Positions 36,566-49,953 of a stretch of 64,000 bases of DNA are shown here, piece after piece. Origin of the DNA: Wurfbainia villosa. Lineage: Eukaryota > Streptophyta > Magnoliopsida > Zingiberales > Zingiberaceae. Each line of letters begins with the position of its first letter. Position 1 is the stretch's first letter. The notes beneath the pieces are model-generated. The model did no database searches and was not told where the DNA came from. It was given only the letters and a program-made list of their open reading frames with translations. The position numbers and the translations under genes are program-made. The stretch spans positions 31,269,245-31,333,244 of the forward strand of contig CM046003.1 of the NCBI GenBank assembly GCA_025175895.1. Direction: 5' to 3'.

Positions 36566-37996
36566 TGTTAGTGCAATCAACCCAGGTCACGATTGACCAG
36601 GACTCGAGCTTGACTCGAGAGATGTTTTGATATTCGACAAAAACATATGACAATGTGATTTTCATGGAAAAAGTCCAAGTCTTGGGTACTTTGCATGGAA
36701 AGTCCAAGTGGGACACTTAGCATTTTGGAAAGTCCAAGCATGGGTCTTGGCATGGAAAGTCCAACATGGGTTGGCAAGGAAAGTCCAAGCATGGGTCTTG
36801 GCATGGAAAGTCCAACATGGGTTGGCAAGGGAAAGTCCAAGCTTGAGTCTTGGCATTTGAGAAGTCCAAGGGGAATATTGGCGGCGTAAAGTCCAAGGGT
36901 GAAGTCTTGGCAGCGTAAAGTCCAATGGTTGACGGCATAAAGTCCAAGCATGGTCTTGGAAGTGTAAGTCCAATGTGCCTTGGCGGTATAGACCGACTTA
37001 GCATGACAATAGCCGACAGAAGCACCTTAAGGCTAGCGTATGAATGAACAAGTCATGGATTACTTGGAGAGATACGATAGGCGCGAGGTTGACAGAGGTG
37101 GCTAGAAGGCTTAAGTCTAGGCTAAGGGTGGTCTAGCAAGTATAGGGACACCGTACTTGGGTTAAAACTTTATGGTTGAGGTTGGCAGTCGACTGGCATT
37201 ATGGTCGGTTCGACTGCCGTGAGTCGACTAGAGCTCGACTACCGATTAAGGTCTAAAAATGCTCTAGTAGTCGACTGCTAATTGGAGCAGTCGACTGCTG
37301 GTTTAGTCGCGAGCACAAAATGCTCCATAGCCGACTGGGCAATCGACTACTGGCACTGGCAGTCGACTGCCAATGTTGGCAGTCGACTGGTGAGAGTTCC
37401 GTTGGAACTTTTTCAGCGTGGATTGAGTCGTTGTCTCACAGCTACAGTGTTGGCAGTCGACTGGGGCCTTTTGGCAGTCGACTGCCAGGTGAAAATCCAG
37501 CACGATGCAAGTTAAAAGGAAGTTGTTCGTGGAGATTCCGGCATTAATTCTTTGGGAGCTTTGGTGAGGAGATTTGAAGGTGAATTGCAGGTGCATTTCA
37601 GGGCCCTTCAAGCTCATCCAAGCAACCGACAAGCAAACGCTCAAAACCCTAGTTTGTAAAGTATTCTTTACATTTTCACTTGTATTTGCTTGTTTACTTT
37701 GCATTACTTATTGTAATCACTTGTAAGAGGTTTCTCCACCTCCGACGTGTTGTCGAGAAGGAGTTTATTGCTTAGTGGTGTTTGTGGCATTGCTAGAGCT
37801 CGATCCGTGGAGTAGGAATCGTTCGGTTCCAAACCATGTTATATGATTGTGTAGTGCTTGTGTTTGTGTTGTATTTATTTTATTATTTCTATTTCCACTG
37901 CGCTAACACAATTTGTAGACAAGCACACAACGAATTCCATCATGCAACGAAAACGAGCTATTCACCCTCCCCTCTAGCGGTCATAAATCTTCTTCA
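36566..37996 (+). repeat. LTR2 of the tandem array
   Basis: 1431 bp, TGTTAGTGCAATC...ATCTTCTTCA, shared by both internal regions. It carries the 'gtccaag' array (36668-36975) and several CAGTCGACTG palindromes. In its hairpin module the second stem-loop is missing. Confidence 0.9.
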
Positions 37997-38065
37997 ATTA
38001 GTATTAGAGCCCAGGGTTCTTCTACGGACTAACCACCGGGAGCAAAACCCGCTAGAGGGAAGAAG

Positions 38066-39754
38066 ATGAATCTTCAAGAAAGATGGATCTATGACATAGC
38101 GATTCCACCCGCCTTCGACCGCGAAGATTTTGCGTATTGGAAAGGTAGGATGGAATATTTTCTAATGTCAAATATAGAAAATTGGTTTGCCGTAATTATA
38201 GGATTCGATGCTCCGAGAGGAGATAATGGAGAAATCCTCAAGATGAAGAGGTGGACCGAGGAGCAATGGCAAAAATTCAAGACAACCGTTAAGGTAACAA
38301 AAATGTTAGTTAATTTGATACCTAACAATATTTTGTCTAGATTAGGAAGCTATAGGGATGCCAAGGTGTTGTGGAACAAGTTGGTCAAGTTCTACGACAA
38401 TCCCGAATCGGTCCAAGAAGACTTGGAAGAGGAGGAGACCGAAGAAGAAGCTTCATCATCCTCACAAGGAAGTGAGGAGTCAACTTCCGAATCGGAGGAA
38501 GAAAAGGTAGAAGAGGTGGAAGAGACCTCCACCTCTAGAATTGAGGGGGAGGAGATTAGAGCATCCTCAACACCGGAGCAACAAGAAGAACCATCTACAT
38601 CCGATCGAGAGGAAGAGCAAGCTCAAGAGACCCTCACCACCGAACTAGGTAACTCAAGCAATTTGATTTTAAATAAAATATATATAATATGCTTTGAGTG
38701 TAGGGAATCCGGGCACTACAAGAGCAAGTTCCCAAAGAAAGTCAAAAAAGACTCCACCGACACCTAAAAGTCAAGAAATAATAAAGGAAGTCGGTCCCCC
38801 AATAACCAAAAAAGTAAGGAGTAAGTGATTTGCTTCAAATGCCGACAATCGGGACACTACTGGAATCAATGCCCGAAGGGGGAGAAGAAGACTTCAAGGG
38901 GAGCATCACAAGTAGGGAGAGCCTCTAAGGCAAACCCTAAGGTATATTTTAGTAATGCTCGTTCTAATTTAAATGTTAAAAAGCATACTAAGAATTTCAA
39001 TTCCCTTTCAATTTATCATGAAAAGCATGCTAGGAACAATAAATATTTTTGCCTAGGAGCTAAGAATATTCATTTCAATAATAAGAAGAAATTTGGGACT
39101 AATGTCCCTAAAAATATTCTACCTAAGGAAACCATTAGGAAAATAGAAAACCACCTAGGCTTAAACCCTAAATGGACTAGACATGTGCATAGGAAAAACA
39201 ATGTCCAAAGACCAAATCAAAATTCAAAAATTGGACAATTAGAATTAGATAACCAAGACTTGAGGTCAATGCTTGAGAAATTTGATAAGACCCTTAAAAT
39301 TATGCAAAATCAAATAAAAGGGTCAAATGGTAAAAGTCAAGGGTCTAGGTCTCAAAGTCAACACCTAGGACCTAAGAAACAAAAGTCAACCAAGGGCAAG
39401 AAAGGTTTGGGTCACAAATCTAAGCCTAAGGTGGCTTATCATAGTGTTTCATTTGATTATGAAACACAAACTAGGCCTAGGAAGACCAAGGTCAATAGGG
39501 AAGTCATCCCTAGAGTTGACCAAGGTATGTGCCTAGTGGCTATGGTTTCAAGGAAACCTAGAGAAGCCACTAAGAAGGTTACAAGAGGAGTCACCCCTAG
39601 AGTTAACCATGGCAAGACCCAAATGACCAAGGCTAACAAGCCTAGGAGGGTCTTTAGGAAGGTATCTAGGGAGGTTATCCCTAAGGAATATCTAATTAAC
39701 CTTTGGAGCTCAAATAGGTTTTGGTTTCCTAAGAGCATAATCAATTCACGCTAG
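38066..39754 (+). pseudogene. gag of array copy 2, near-complete
   Basis: Open from ATG 38066 to 38767 (234 codons including the stop): N-terminal UBN2/DUF4219-like domain, the helix 'LGSYRDAKVLWNKLVKFYDN', an acidic Glu/Ser stretch (residues about 115-190) and a first knuckle with Phe for the last Cys. An extra A in the run at about 38745 brings a stop. The second knuckle 'CFKCRQSGHYWNQCPKG' and the basic and coiled-coil part run from 38825 to 39754. Repaired by one base it would be a Gag of about 560 residues, large for copia. No protease motif follows. Confidence 0.85.
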
Positions 39755-41597
39755 ATGGATTTAGGGTGTGCCAACTTTAAATGGAAGGGTAGTTAACCTA
39801 ACCATGGTAAAGGTGACACTTTAAGTAATTTTCAAGGTTATGGGTACCTTGAAAATAGATTTGATATTATGATCCTAAAAGATTTTAGGATGTGCTACAT
39901 TCTTGGAATTATGAAAAATCAATTAAATTGTCACAATTTAAGATTAGAGGTCATAGTGTGTCATTTTTTGTTTTTGGCACACTTTGGGGCAAAATATACT
40001 TAATAATATCAAAATGGCAACAAATATTAAAATTTAGGTATTATTATACCTATACATTTTATGTGTCATGCTTGATTTGACATATAACATGTCATGACAT
40101 CATATTTATTTTTTATCATTTATATGTCATGATCATGTTTAGGATTAAGGTTTAATGTCATGTGTTTTTAGTTTTATATCATATGTCATAACATCATGAT
40201 CATTGGTCATGTTTAATTATGCTATTATTTATGCCATGATAACTTCATACATTTAAATTGATTAAAAATGATTTAAGAACTATGACATGACTTGGAGTCC
40301 CATTTATAAGGGAATCAAGTAGGGTTACCTTAGAAAAATACATGAAACCCTAGATTATGAGAACAAAACTCACATCTCACATCACATTGACTTTTGTGTG
40401 TTTTATACACCCTAGATATATGTGAGATGATAGGATATGAGTTAAGTTCAAGGTGTATAGTTTTTGCATCTAGATGAACTAAAACTCATCTTTTACTAAA
40501 GGTGGATCATTGGGAAAGCCTGTGTACAAGTCATGTACATTAAGCCCAAGGAATATGATCCAATATAGGTTTTCAAAATCTTTTTAAAATAATTTTAGAA
40601 AACCTTGGTGAAGTCTATCTTTTGATAGCAATCACCATTGATGAAGTTGATACAAAGTAGGGCCAAAACATTTAAAATTTCAATGGTTTTGTACTTTGTG
40701 TCAATTTCACTATTTTATGGGTAAAAGAATTTTCAAATATTTTTCACCCATAGTGTTTGTAATAAGTATTATACGTATGAATTTTCATGATTTTTTTAAT
40801 TACCTATAATTATTTATGAATTTTCAAAATTTGATTCGATAGTTGAAATTTGAGAATTTCAGTTATCAGTCGACTGCCGCTTGATGGCAGTCGACTGATG
40901 CAAGGGCAGTTTGACTGCTTTTGTCAGGAGTCGACTACCATGTCCAATTTTGGGTTAACAAGGGTTGTTTAGCCCGTGTTCAGCTATGGTAAAGTTCCCT
41001 AACCATTCCTAACCCTAGGATATGCTTTGGGAAGTATTAGAAAGGGTGAAAATCCATTGGATATGGATTAGGAAACGTGTTAGGGTGATGTATCAAATTT
41101 AAGGTGTTGGAAAGTTCTATGTTGAACTTTAAACCTTAATTTTGATGTTTTAGAGTTCCTATTGGCTTAGGTACTTCTCAAGGACATTATTGGTGCAATG
41201 GTCAAGGGGGAGCAAGCCTTTAAGGGGAGGTATCCATCAAGGGATGATGGATGGTATTTTTTTTTCCTCATGAGGAGGAAAATTGGGATTTTGAGATACC
41301 CAATTTGGAAATTGGGAGATAGTATAGGATTGCCTCTCTTGAGTGATATGGGACTTATCACTAGGAAGATGGTAGACATCCTAGGTATTTTTGGACCAAG
41401 GGAGAGATTGTAAGATCTCATTGGGACATGAGACATTGACCTCCTTGGAGAGAACCTTTTTGATGTTAGTCAAAAAGGGAGAGAACTTATTGGGAGAATG
41501 ACATCAATTGGAAAATTGATGGGGATGATTGGTTTGAGTTAGATGGTCTAACTCAATGGTTTGTTTGGTTTTTGTCAAACATTAAAAAGGGGGAGAT
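39755..41597 (+). other. Non-coding internal region, array copy 2
   Basis: Parallel to 34791-36565 and AT-rich. Contains the CAGTCGACTG palindromes at 40870-40900 and ends in the polypurine tract AAAAAGGGGGAGAT (41584-41597). No pol. Confidence 0.82.
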
Positions 41598-42966
41598 TGT
41601 TGGTGCAATCGACCCAGGTCATGATTGACCAGGACTCGAGCTTGACTCGAGAGATGTTTTGATATTCGACAAAAACATATGACAATGTGATTGTCATGGA
41701 AAAAGTCCAAGTTTTGGGTACTTTGCATGGAAAGTCCAAGTGGGACACTTGGCATTTGGGAAAGTCCTAGCATGGGTCTTGGCATGGAAAGTCCAACATG
41801 GGTTGGCAAGGAAAGTCCAAGCATGGGTCTTGGCATGGAAAGTCCAACATGGGTTGGCAAGAGAAAGTCCAAGCTTGAGTCTTGGCATTTGAGAATTCCA
41901 AGGGGAATATTGGCGGCGTAAAGTCCAAGGGTGAAGTCTTGGCAGCATAAGTCCAATGGTTGGTGGCGTAAAGTACAAGCGTGGTCTTGGCAGCGTAAGT
42001 CCAATGTGCCTTGGCGGTATAGACCGACTTAATATGACAATAGCCGACGGAAGCACCTGAAGGCTAGCGTATGGATGAATAAGTCATTGATGACTTGGAG
42101 GGATCCGATATGCGCAAGACTGACGAAGGTTGCTAGAAGGCTTAGGTCTAGGCTAAGGGTGGTCTAGCAAGTATGAGGATACCATACTTGGGTTAAAACC
42201 TCCTACCGATTAAGATCGAAAATGCTTTGGTAGTCATTGCTAATTAAACCGATCATTCTTTGGTTTAATCGAGCATAAAATGTTAGTAATGTGGGCCCGG
42301 ACGATCGGCTATGTCGTTGTGATCGATTGCCGCCAATGTTAGCGATCGTGGTGAGAGTCCCATTGGAACTTTTCTAGCGTTGATTGAGTCGTTGTCTCAC
42401 GGCTACAATGTTGGCAGTCGACTGGGGCCTTATGGTAGTCGACTGCCATGCGGAAATCCAGCTCGATGCAGGTTAAAAGGAAGTTATTCGTGGAGATTTC
42501 AGCATTGGTTCTTTGGGAGCCTTGGTGAGGCGATTTGAAGGCGAATTGCAGGTGCATTTCAGGGCCCTTCAAGCTCATCCAAGCAACCGACAAGCAAGCG
42601 CTCAAAACCCTAGTTTGTAAAGTGTTCTTTACATTTTCACTTGTATTTTCTTATTTACTTTGTATTACTTATTGTAATCACTTGTAAGAGGTTTCTCCAC
42701 CTCCGACGTGTTGTCGAGAAGGAGTTTATTGCTTAGTGGTGTTTGTGGCATCGCTAGAGCTCTTTAGAGATCGATCCGTGGAGTAGGAACCGTTCGGTTC
42801 CGAACAACGTTATATGATTGTGTAGTGCTTGTGTTTGTGTTGTATTTATTTTATTATTTCTATTTCAGCTGTGCTAACACAATTTGTAGACAAGCACGCA
42901 ACGAATTCCATCACGCAACGAAAACGAGCTATTCGCCCCCCCTCTAGCAGTCATAAATCTTCTTTA
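41598..42966 (+). repeat. LTR3 of the tandem array
   Basis: 1369 bp, TGTTGGTGCAATCG...ATCTTCTTTA, then the target duplication GGGTC. The stretch 42196-42350 is shortened and diverged against LTR2. Confidence 0.9.
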
Positions 42967-44874
42967 GGGTCGTGTTGAAGAGTACATTAATGAGGAGGAA
43001 TGGTTGAGGGTGAGAAGGGCAGAAAAGAAGCCTGCTTCTACTCATGCAGAGAGGAACCCCCCTCCTATCCAACGGGGACCTCCCAGAATGGAATACGCTA
43101 GACCCTTTCTGCCCGAAGAGCCTCAGCTGCGACCCTCGACATTGGAAGTTTACCCTCATCCTCCCTTGCGAATTATGGCCACATAGGCCTTATCCGTCTC
43201 ACGAATATGGAAGGAGTGGGAAATGGAAGCATATGATCAGTAGGGTATCCTTCAACGCCCAGCAGGATATAGAGGGATTCCCCATAATCCCCCAACCTCG
43301 TTCTTCTATCAATACCACATGGACTATGAGCATACCAGCGACCAGTGTTTCAAGATTAAAAGCGAGCTAGAGCGTATTAGAATCGAATATCCGCATTTAC
43401 AATTGTAGTTGGGAGGATGAATAGGGAGAGGTCGCAAGCCAAATGTTGTTCGTCCTGGTCCTTACAATAGAAGACCCCAAGCTCTCCTCCTGCTGGGCCC
43501 GGTGTAACCCAACCCTGGAAGTGTCTCCCAAGAAGGATCATCTAGTGAGGGGGCATTAGCTGCTCTGGGTGATGCCCCCACCCAGGGGACTATTAATGTT
43601 ATTGCAGGAGGACCCACTGATGGAGACTCTAATAGAGCCAGGAAATCTTATGCTCGCTTAATGGAAAGTTTAGCAATCGAAGAAGACAGAGCTATCCAAA
43701 GCATACCTCAAATATACTTTGGACCTAAGGATCTTCAAGGTATCCTCCTACCTCATACCAATACCTTGGTAGTTAGGGTTACCCTGACAAATTATGAGGT
43801 GGCTCGAGCCCTGGTGGACTCGGGGAGCTCTATTAATATTCTTTTCCGGGAAGCTTTTGAGTAAATGCATCTTAGGAATGTGCAATTGGAAGATGTCCCA
43901 ACTCCTTTATTTGGGTTTGCCGGACACATGGTGCATCCTGTAGGGTAAATCTCTTTACCTCTTACCTTGGGAACAAAACTAAGTCAAAAGACTAATATGA
44001 TTCCTTTCTTTGTGGTGGATGCTCCTCCCACCTATAATGCTATTTTGGGCCGCCCTTTTCTATCAATATTTCAGGCAGTGACTTCTTTCTACCACTAAAA
44101 GATCAAGTTCCCTATAGGCTAGCTCATTGGAGAAGTTCAAGGAGAGTAGAGGGCAGCTCGGAGTTGTTATATCCAGATGGTGAGAGATGACAAGAAGAAA
44201 GCCTAAGTGGATGATCCCAAAGGGAAGGTTGTCGCTACATTGGGAGTATATGTGCTGGAGGAAACCCTACCTAAAGCAGAGAAGATGGAAGAAGGTGAAC
44301 CTATAGAGATAGCCCCTAGAAAAGTAACTTGGATAACACAATAGTTGAAGGTGAAGGAAAAACTCGTCGCTTGCCTACAAAGGAATGGGGATATATTTAC
44401 CAAAGACGTACATGACCTAACGGGGATTGATCCCCGAATTTCCGAGCGTCATCTAAACATTGTCCGAGGAGCTCAGCCAATTCAATAGAAGAGGCAACTC
44501 TTCAAACCAAAAAAAAGATAAGGTTATTGCCGAGGAGGTGGATAAGTTGTTGCAAGCTGGTCACATTATAAAATTTAATTCCCCGAGTGGGTCTCGAATG
44601 TAGTATTGGTCCCCAAGCCTTCTGGGTAGTGGAGGATGTGTATTTACTTTCATGATTTGAATAAAGTCTGCCCTAAAGACTGCTACCCCTTGCCTCATAT
44701 TAACCAGTTAGTGGATTCTACTATGGGGTATGAAATAGTATCACTTATGGATACTTAGCAAGGGTATCACCAAATCCCCTTAGCACCGAATGATCAAAAG
44801 CGGGTTAGCTTCGTAACGGAAGGAGGGTTGTATGCCTATGTGGTAATGCCCTTCGGGCTAAAGAATGCAGGAGT
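42967..44874 (+). pseudogene. Tat-type element: gag end, protease, RT start
   Basis: Resumes gag with 'VEEYINEEEWLRVRRAEKK' and a region with 'HTSDQCFKIKSELERI'. The protease has 'ARALVDSGSSINILFREAF' (about 43800-43860) and 'YNAILGRPFLSIFQAV'. RT begins near 44400 and reaches the 'GYHQIPLAPNDQKRVSF' and 'VVMPFGLKNAG' blocks before the solo LTR interrupts at 44874. At least ten in-frame stops, many of them TAG where CAG or TGG is expected. Confidence 0.82.
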
Positions 44875-46254
44875 TATTGGCGCAATTGGCCCAGGTCATG
44901 ATTGACCAGACTCGAGTTTGACTCGAGCGATATTTTGATGTTCGACAAAACGTATGACATTGTGATTGTCATGGAAAGTCCAAGTCTTGAGTACTTGGCA
45001 TGAGAAGTCCAAGCATGGGTCTTGGCAAGGGAAAGTCTAAGTCTTATGTACTTGGCATGGAGATTCCAACATGGGTTGGCAAGGAAAGTCGAAGCTTAAG
45101 TCTTGGCAATTGGAAAGTCCAACATGGGTTGACAAGGAAAGTCCAAGGGGTTTGATATTTGAAGCGTAAAGTCCAAGGGTGGAGTCTTGGTAGCTTAAGT
45201 CCCCTTGGCAGTGTAGACCACATTAGCATGACAATAGCTGATGGAAGCGCCTGAAGGCTAGCGTGTTAATGAACAAGTCATGGATGACTTGGAGGGATCC
45301 GATAGATGTGAGGCTGACGGAGGTGGCTAGAAGGCTTAGGTCTAGGCTATGTGTGGTCTAGCAAGTATGAGGGTATCATACTTGGTATTAAACCTCATGG
45401 ATGAGGTTTATCAGTCGACTAGTATGATTATCAGTTAACTAATATTCGACTGAAATGGCTCGGCAATGATCGTCAACATTGGGCAATGATCGATGGCCCG
45501 AGCAATGACCGGTATGGGTGATCACGATCCCGGGTCGAGTTTTCAGGGACAGAATATTTCCGAGTCGACTGTTAGGGTTTGACAGTTGAGTGATGACTAG
45601 ATCAATCGATTGATGGGCATGATCAGTCGACTGATGGTCTATCCGTTGAAACTTATCCAACATGGCTCATGCCATTGTGAGACAACGACTACAACAGCAG
45701 TCGACTAATGGTCTCGATCAGTCGACTGCTAGGCAAAATTCAGCCCGAGTTGTACGTTTAAAAGGAGCACGAAGGAAGGGATTTGGCAATGATTTCTTGA
45801 GCATTTTTTAGGCGATTTGCTGGTGCAAATCAGGGTCTTCAAGCACGGTTCAAGCAATCAACAAGAAAGCATTCCAAAGCAAATAGTTGTAAAGTTTTCT
45901 TTACGTTGTTTTGTATATTCATCTTGTATTTGCTTGTTTTACCTTGTATTACTTAGTATAATCACTTGTACGAGGTTTCTCCGCCTCTGACTTGTTGTCA
46001 AGAAGGAGTATTTGATTAGTGGTATGTGTTTGCATTGCTAGGACTCTTTCGAGCCCAATCCATGGAGTAGGAACCTTGAGGTTCCAAACCACATTATATT
46101 TGCGCGTTGTGATTGTGATATCTTGTTATTTGTCTTTGTTATTATTATTCCGTTGTGCTAACAAGATTGCAGATGATCAAACGCGAATGAATTCCATCGA
46201 CAACCGAAACGCTATTCTCCCCCCCCCCCTCTAGCGGGCGCATAGGTCCTAATA
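44875..46254 (+). mobile_element. Solo LTR (gag-only copia-type family)
   Basis: One LTR with no internal part, TATTGGCGCAATTGG...GTCCTAATA. Flanks are GGAGT (44870-44874) and GGAGC (46255-46259); or, if the ends are taken one base outward on the left and inward on the right, a perfect AGGAG. It interrupts RT of the host between 'GLKNAG' and 'ATY'. Such solo LTRs arise by recombination between the two LTRs of an element. TATA-like TTTAAAAGGAGC at 45758; hairpin module at 45967-46099. Confidence 0.88.
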
Positions 46255-47050
46255 GGAGCCACCTACTAGAGGCTTATAGACAAGATATTTGCTGAACAGA
46301 AAGCAAGAATGTGGAAGTGTATGTTGATGATATTCTAGTAAAATCAAAGTTCACTCGAGATCTAGTGCAAGATCTTGAGGAGACATTTTCTACCCTTAGA
46401 AGGTACAATATGGAGTTAAATCCAAAGAAGTGTTTGTTTGGGGTAAAGAGTGAGAAGTTTTTGGGATATATTGTAACAAAGAAAGGGCTACATGTTAATC
46501 CTAAAAAGGTGCAGGCATTATGTAATATGAAGTCGCCTATTAATTTATGGGGGACCTAAAAAATAGTAGGAAGGATAGTCTCTCTGTCTTGGTTTATAGC
46601 TAGGTTAGAGGATAAGGGGCTACCCTTCTTTCGAATTCTACGAAAGGTTACTCGGTTCCAGTGGAATGAACAGTGTGAACAAGCTTTTCAGGAATTGAAG
46701 AAGTATTTAGTTGAACTCCCTCTGTTGGCCAAGCCTATTTCCGAGGAACCATTGTGGATGTACTTAGCTATATCAGAAGGGGCATCAGTTTAGTATTATT
46801 GAAACAGAAAGGTTCTCAACAACAACCTATTTATTATACCAGCCATATATTGAAGGGGGTAGAGTTGCGATACACCGAGTTGGAAAAGCTAGCATACATT
46901 CTAGTCTTAACTGTTCGTAAGTTGAGGCCTTATTTCTTAGCTCATCCGGTGAATGTGTTGACAAACAGTGAGCTAGGTTGGGTGGTCACTAAACCTAATT
47001 TTTTTAGGAAGGTTAGTCGAGTGGGTTGTGGAGTTGAGTGAATATGATGT
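46255..47050 (+). pseudogene. Tat-type element: RT end and first RNase H
   Basis: The RT active site 'EVYVDDILVKSKF' (about 46311-46350) and 'LNPKKCLFGVKSEKFLGYIV' are intact. Stops appear at 46557-46559 and after 47040. The RNase H part has 'QQPIYYTSHILKGVELRYTE' and 'KLAYILVLTVRKLRPYFLAH'. Confidence 0.85.
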
Positions 47051-47159
47051 GCACTATTATCCCTAAACTGCCATCAATGCTCAATCACTAGCGGATTTCC
47101 TTGTCGAAGTGCCAATGAGTATAGAGAACATCTCGTCAAAAGAACAAGGGGGGGAGGGG

Positions 47160-47660
47160 GAAGAGTGCATGGAACATCTTTGTGGATGGATCTTTAGGGG
47201 CTAGAGGAAGTGGAGTCGGAGTAATACTTATATCTCCATCAGATGAAGAGACTCGTATAGTCATTCGCTTGGGATATAAAGCATCCAACAATGAAGTAGA
47301 GTATGAAGCTATTATGGCTGGATTACAGGCAGCTCGAGCAGTGGAGGCCACTTCAGTCATAATATATTCAGATTCTCAATTGGCGGTGTCGCAGCTCAAG
47401 GGTACTTTTGCCATTTAGGAGGATAGGTTACAGAAATACTTCACGACTTTTGAAAAAGGAAAGACTCATTTTCTGGAGGTAACCCTGCAACAAATTCCAA
47501 GAGAAGAGAATAGAAAGGCAGATGAATTGACTCAACTTGCCAGTGTCTTAGAGGGATGGAGGCTTCAGGATTCTTTATATATAGAAGTCCCTCATTCCTT
47601 GGTGGTGCATAATGTGGAAGATGTAGTGCAGGAAAGGAATGATACATCCAACTAGAGAAC
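47160..47660 (+). pseudogene. Tat-type element: second (archaeal-like) RNase H
   Basis: 'FVDGSLGARGSGVGVILISP', 'NEVEYEAIMAGLQAARAV' and 'YSDSQLAVSQLKG' show the D, E and D of a second RNase H fold, followed by 'PREENRKADELTQLAS'. A second RNase H after the first is a known trait of Tat-lineage Ty3/gypsy elements. Stops at 47416 and 47653. Confidence 0.82.
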
Positions 47661-48414
47661 TGACATTATGGCTTATATGCAGCATGGGATTATTATTGCC
47701 GAAGGGGGGGGGGCAACCTTAGCATTGTTGAGAAGACTGAAGCAGTTTGTAATTATTAATGGAACTCTATACAAGACGTCTTTTGGCCGTCCTCTATTAA
47801 AGTGTCTCGGGAAAGAAGACGCTGAGTAGGTGCTCATAGAAATACATGAAAGATGTTGTAGCAACTATTTGGGATGAAGGACGCTAACTCGAAAAGTGTT
47901 GTTAGCCGGATACTTTTGCCCAACTCTCCATCAAGATGCAACATGTCTAGTGCAAACTTGTCCAGCCTGTCAAAAGGATAGAAACAGGTCAGAGCAGCCC
48001 ACCGAGTTGATAAAGGGTGTAGTTTCTTCTTTCCCCTTTGACTAGTGGGGAATGGACAGTCACCCCAATGCCTACAACACCTTTACAAAAGAAATTCTTG
48101 CTGGTGGCCATGGATAACTTTTCAAAATGGGTGGAAGTTGAACCTTTATCCAAGATCACAGAGAGTGCGGTGATACAATTTCTTTGGAAGAATATTATCT
48201 ACCATTATGGAGTTCCTTGAAAGTTGGTTAGTGACAATAGACGCCAGTTCTAGAGCCGAAAAATTAGGGAATGATGTCAAAGTCTCAATATCCAGCAGAC
48301 CTTTACTTCGGTAGCTCATACTCAAGCTAATGGTCAAGTGGAAGTAGTTAATAGAATTCTCATTCAAGAGTTAAAAACTAAGCTGCGGGTCAAGCGAGGA
48401 AATTGGGCGGATGA
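47661..48414 (+). pseudogene. Tat-type element: integrase, first part
   Basis: The HHCC zinc domain ends in 'QTCPACQKDRNRSEQP'. The core has 'AMDNFSKWVEVEPL' and 'HTQANGQVEVVNRILIQELK', with the catalytic Asp in 'DNFSKW' and Glu in 'NGQVEVVNR'. Frameshifts and stops are present. Cut at 48414 by the minus-strand element; continues at 55317. Confidence 0.82.
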
Positions 48415-49953
48415 TGTTGGGAATTGGACGTCGCTAGAGGGGGGTGAATAGCGTGTCGTACGTCGATGAATTTTGATCGTGCTCGTCTCTACAACACTTG
48501 TTAATGCAGCAGAAATAATAATAATAATAATGCAAGATGACAAACACAATCACAACATGCAAATATAACGTGGTTCGGAACCTCAAGATTCCTACTCCAC
48601 GGGTTGGGCTCAAATGAGCCCTAGCGATGCCAAACGCCACTAACAATCAATGCACTCCTTCTTGGAACAATCCGGAGGTGGAGGAAACCTCTTACAACAG
48701 TGATTACACAAGTAATACAAAATTACAACAAGTAAACAAATGAAATGTAAAGAAAACTTTACAAATTAGGGCTTTGAATGCTTATTGATGTTGTTGCTTG
48801 AATAAGCTTGAAGGCCCCTGAAATGCACCAGCAAATCGCCTTCAAATCGCCTCAAGAAACCCCTCAAAGAACCATGGCGAAAACCTCCACGAGCTGCTCC
48901 TTTTATGCCTGCATCGGGCCAGATTCGCGTCTAGCAGTCAACTTCCATAAGGCCTCAGTCGACTATCAATAGTATCGTTATGAGACAACAGTTTGATCCA
49001 CAATGAAATAGTTCCAACGGATACACTGGTAGTCGACTGCCAAGGTCATAGCCGACTGACCAGTCGGCCACCGAGCATTCTGCTTTCGCGACCAACCCAT
49101 CAGTTGACTTACCTTCATTGGCAGTCAACTGATCAAGCAATCGAGGTGCCTTGCATTTGTGGCCACTGCAACTAAGGCCAATCGAGGTGCCAGTCGAGGC
49201 ATCTTACGTCTGTGATGGAAGCTCGATCGCAGTTGAATGCCAATCGACTCACGATAGTCGATTGGTCATAATCCGAGTCGACTGCTATAAGTTGACTCGG
49301 CTACCAAGTAACAAAATACTTGACAAGTCGACTGGTCTATGACCCCAATCGACTGCTACACCTCAACCATGAGGTTTACCCCAAGTATGATGCCCTCATA
49401 CTTGTTAGAACACCTTTAGCCTATACCTAAGCCTTCTAGCCACCTCCATCAGCCTCACGCATATCGGATCTCTCCAAGTCATCCATGACTTGTTCATCCA
49501 TACGCTAGCCTTCTGGTGCTTCCATCGGCTATTGTCATGCTAACGCGGTCTATCCTGCCAAGGCACATTGGGCTTACGTTGCCAAGACATACGCTTGGAC
49601 TTTACGCTGCCAACCATTGAACTTATGCTTCCAAGACTTCCGCTTGGACTTTACGCCGCCAATATCAACCCTTGAACTTTCCATTTGCCAAGATTCAAGC
49701 TTGGACTTTCCCTTGTCAAGATCCATGCTTGGACTTTCCATGCCAACCCATGTTGGACTTTCCCATTGCCAAGTGTCCCACTTGGACTTTCCATGCCAAG
49801 TACCCATGACTTGGACTTTCCATTGCCAAGTACTTAAGACTTGGACTTTCCATGACAATCACATTGTCATACATTTTGTCGAACATCAAAATATCGCTCG
49901 AGCTAGTCAAACTCGAGTCTGGTCAATCATGACCTGGGCCGATTGCACCAATA
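48415..49953 (-). repeat. 3' LTR of the gag-only element
   Basis: 1539 bp, reading TATTGGTGCAATCGGCC...AATTCCCAACA on the minus strand. TATA-like CATAAAAGGAG near 48900; hairpin module at 48563-48695; 'gtccaag' array at 49570-49850 (seen as 'cttggac' on plus). Confidence 0.9.

Noticed and set aside
36577..37025. Long minus-strand ORFs with repeated 'LGLSMPRPMLGLS' peptides (also near 22354, 41582, 49617, 54911)
   Set aside because: They are translations of the U3 'gtccaag' tandem array in LTRs. The peptide repeats only mirror the DNA repeats, and the frames change between copies.
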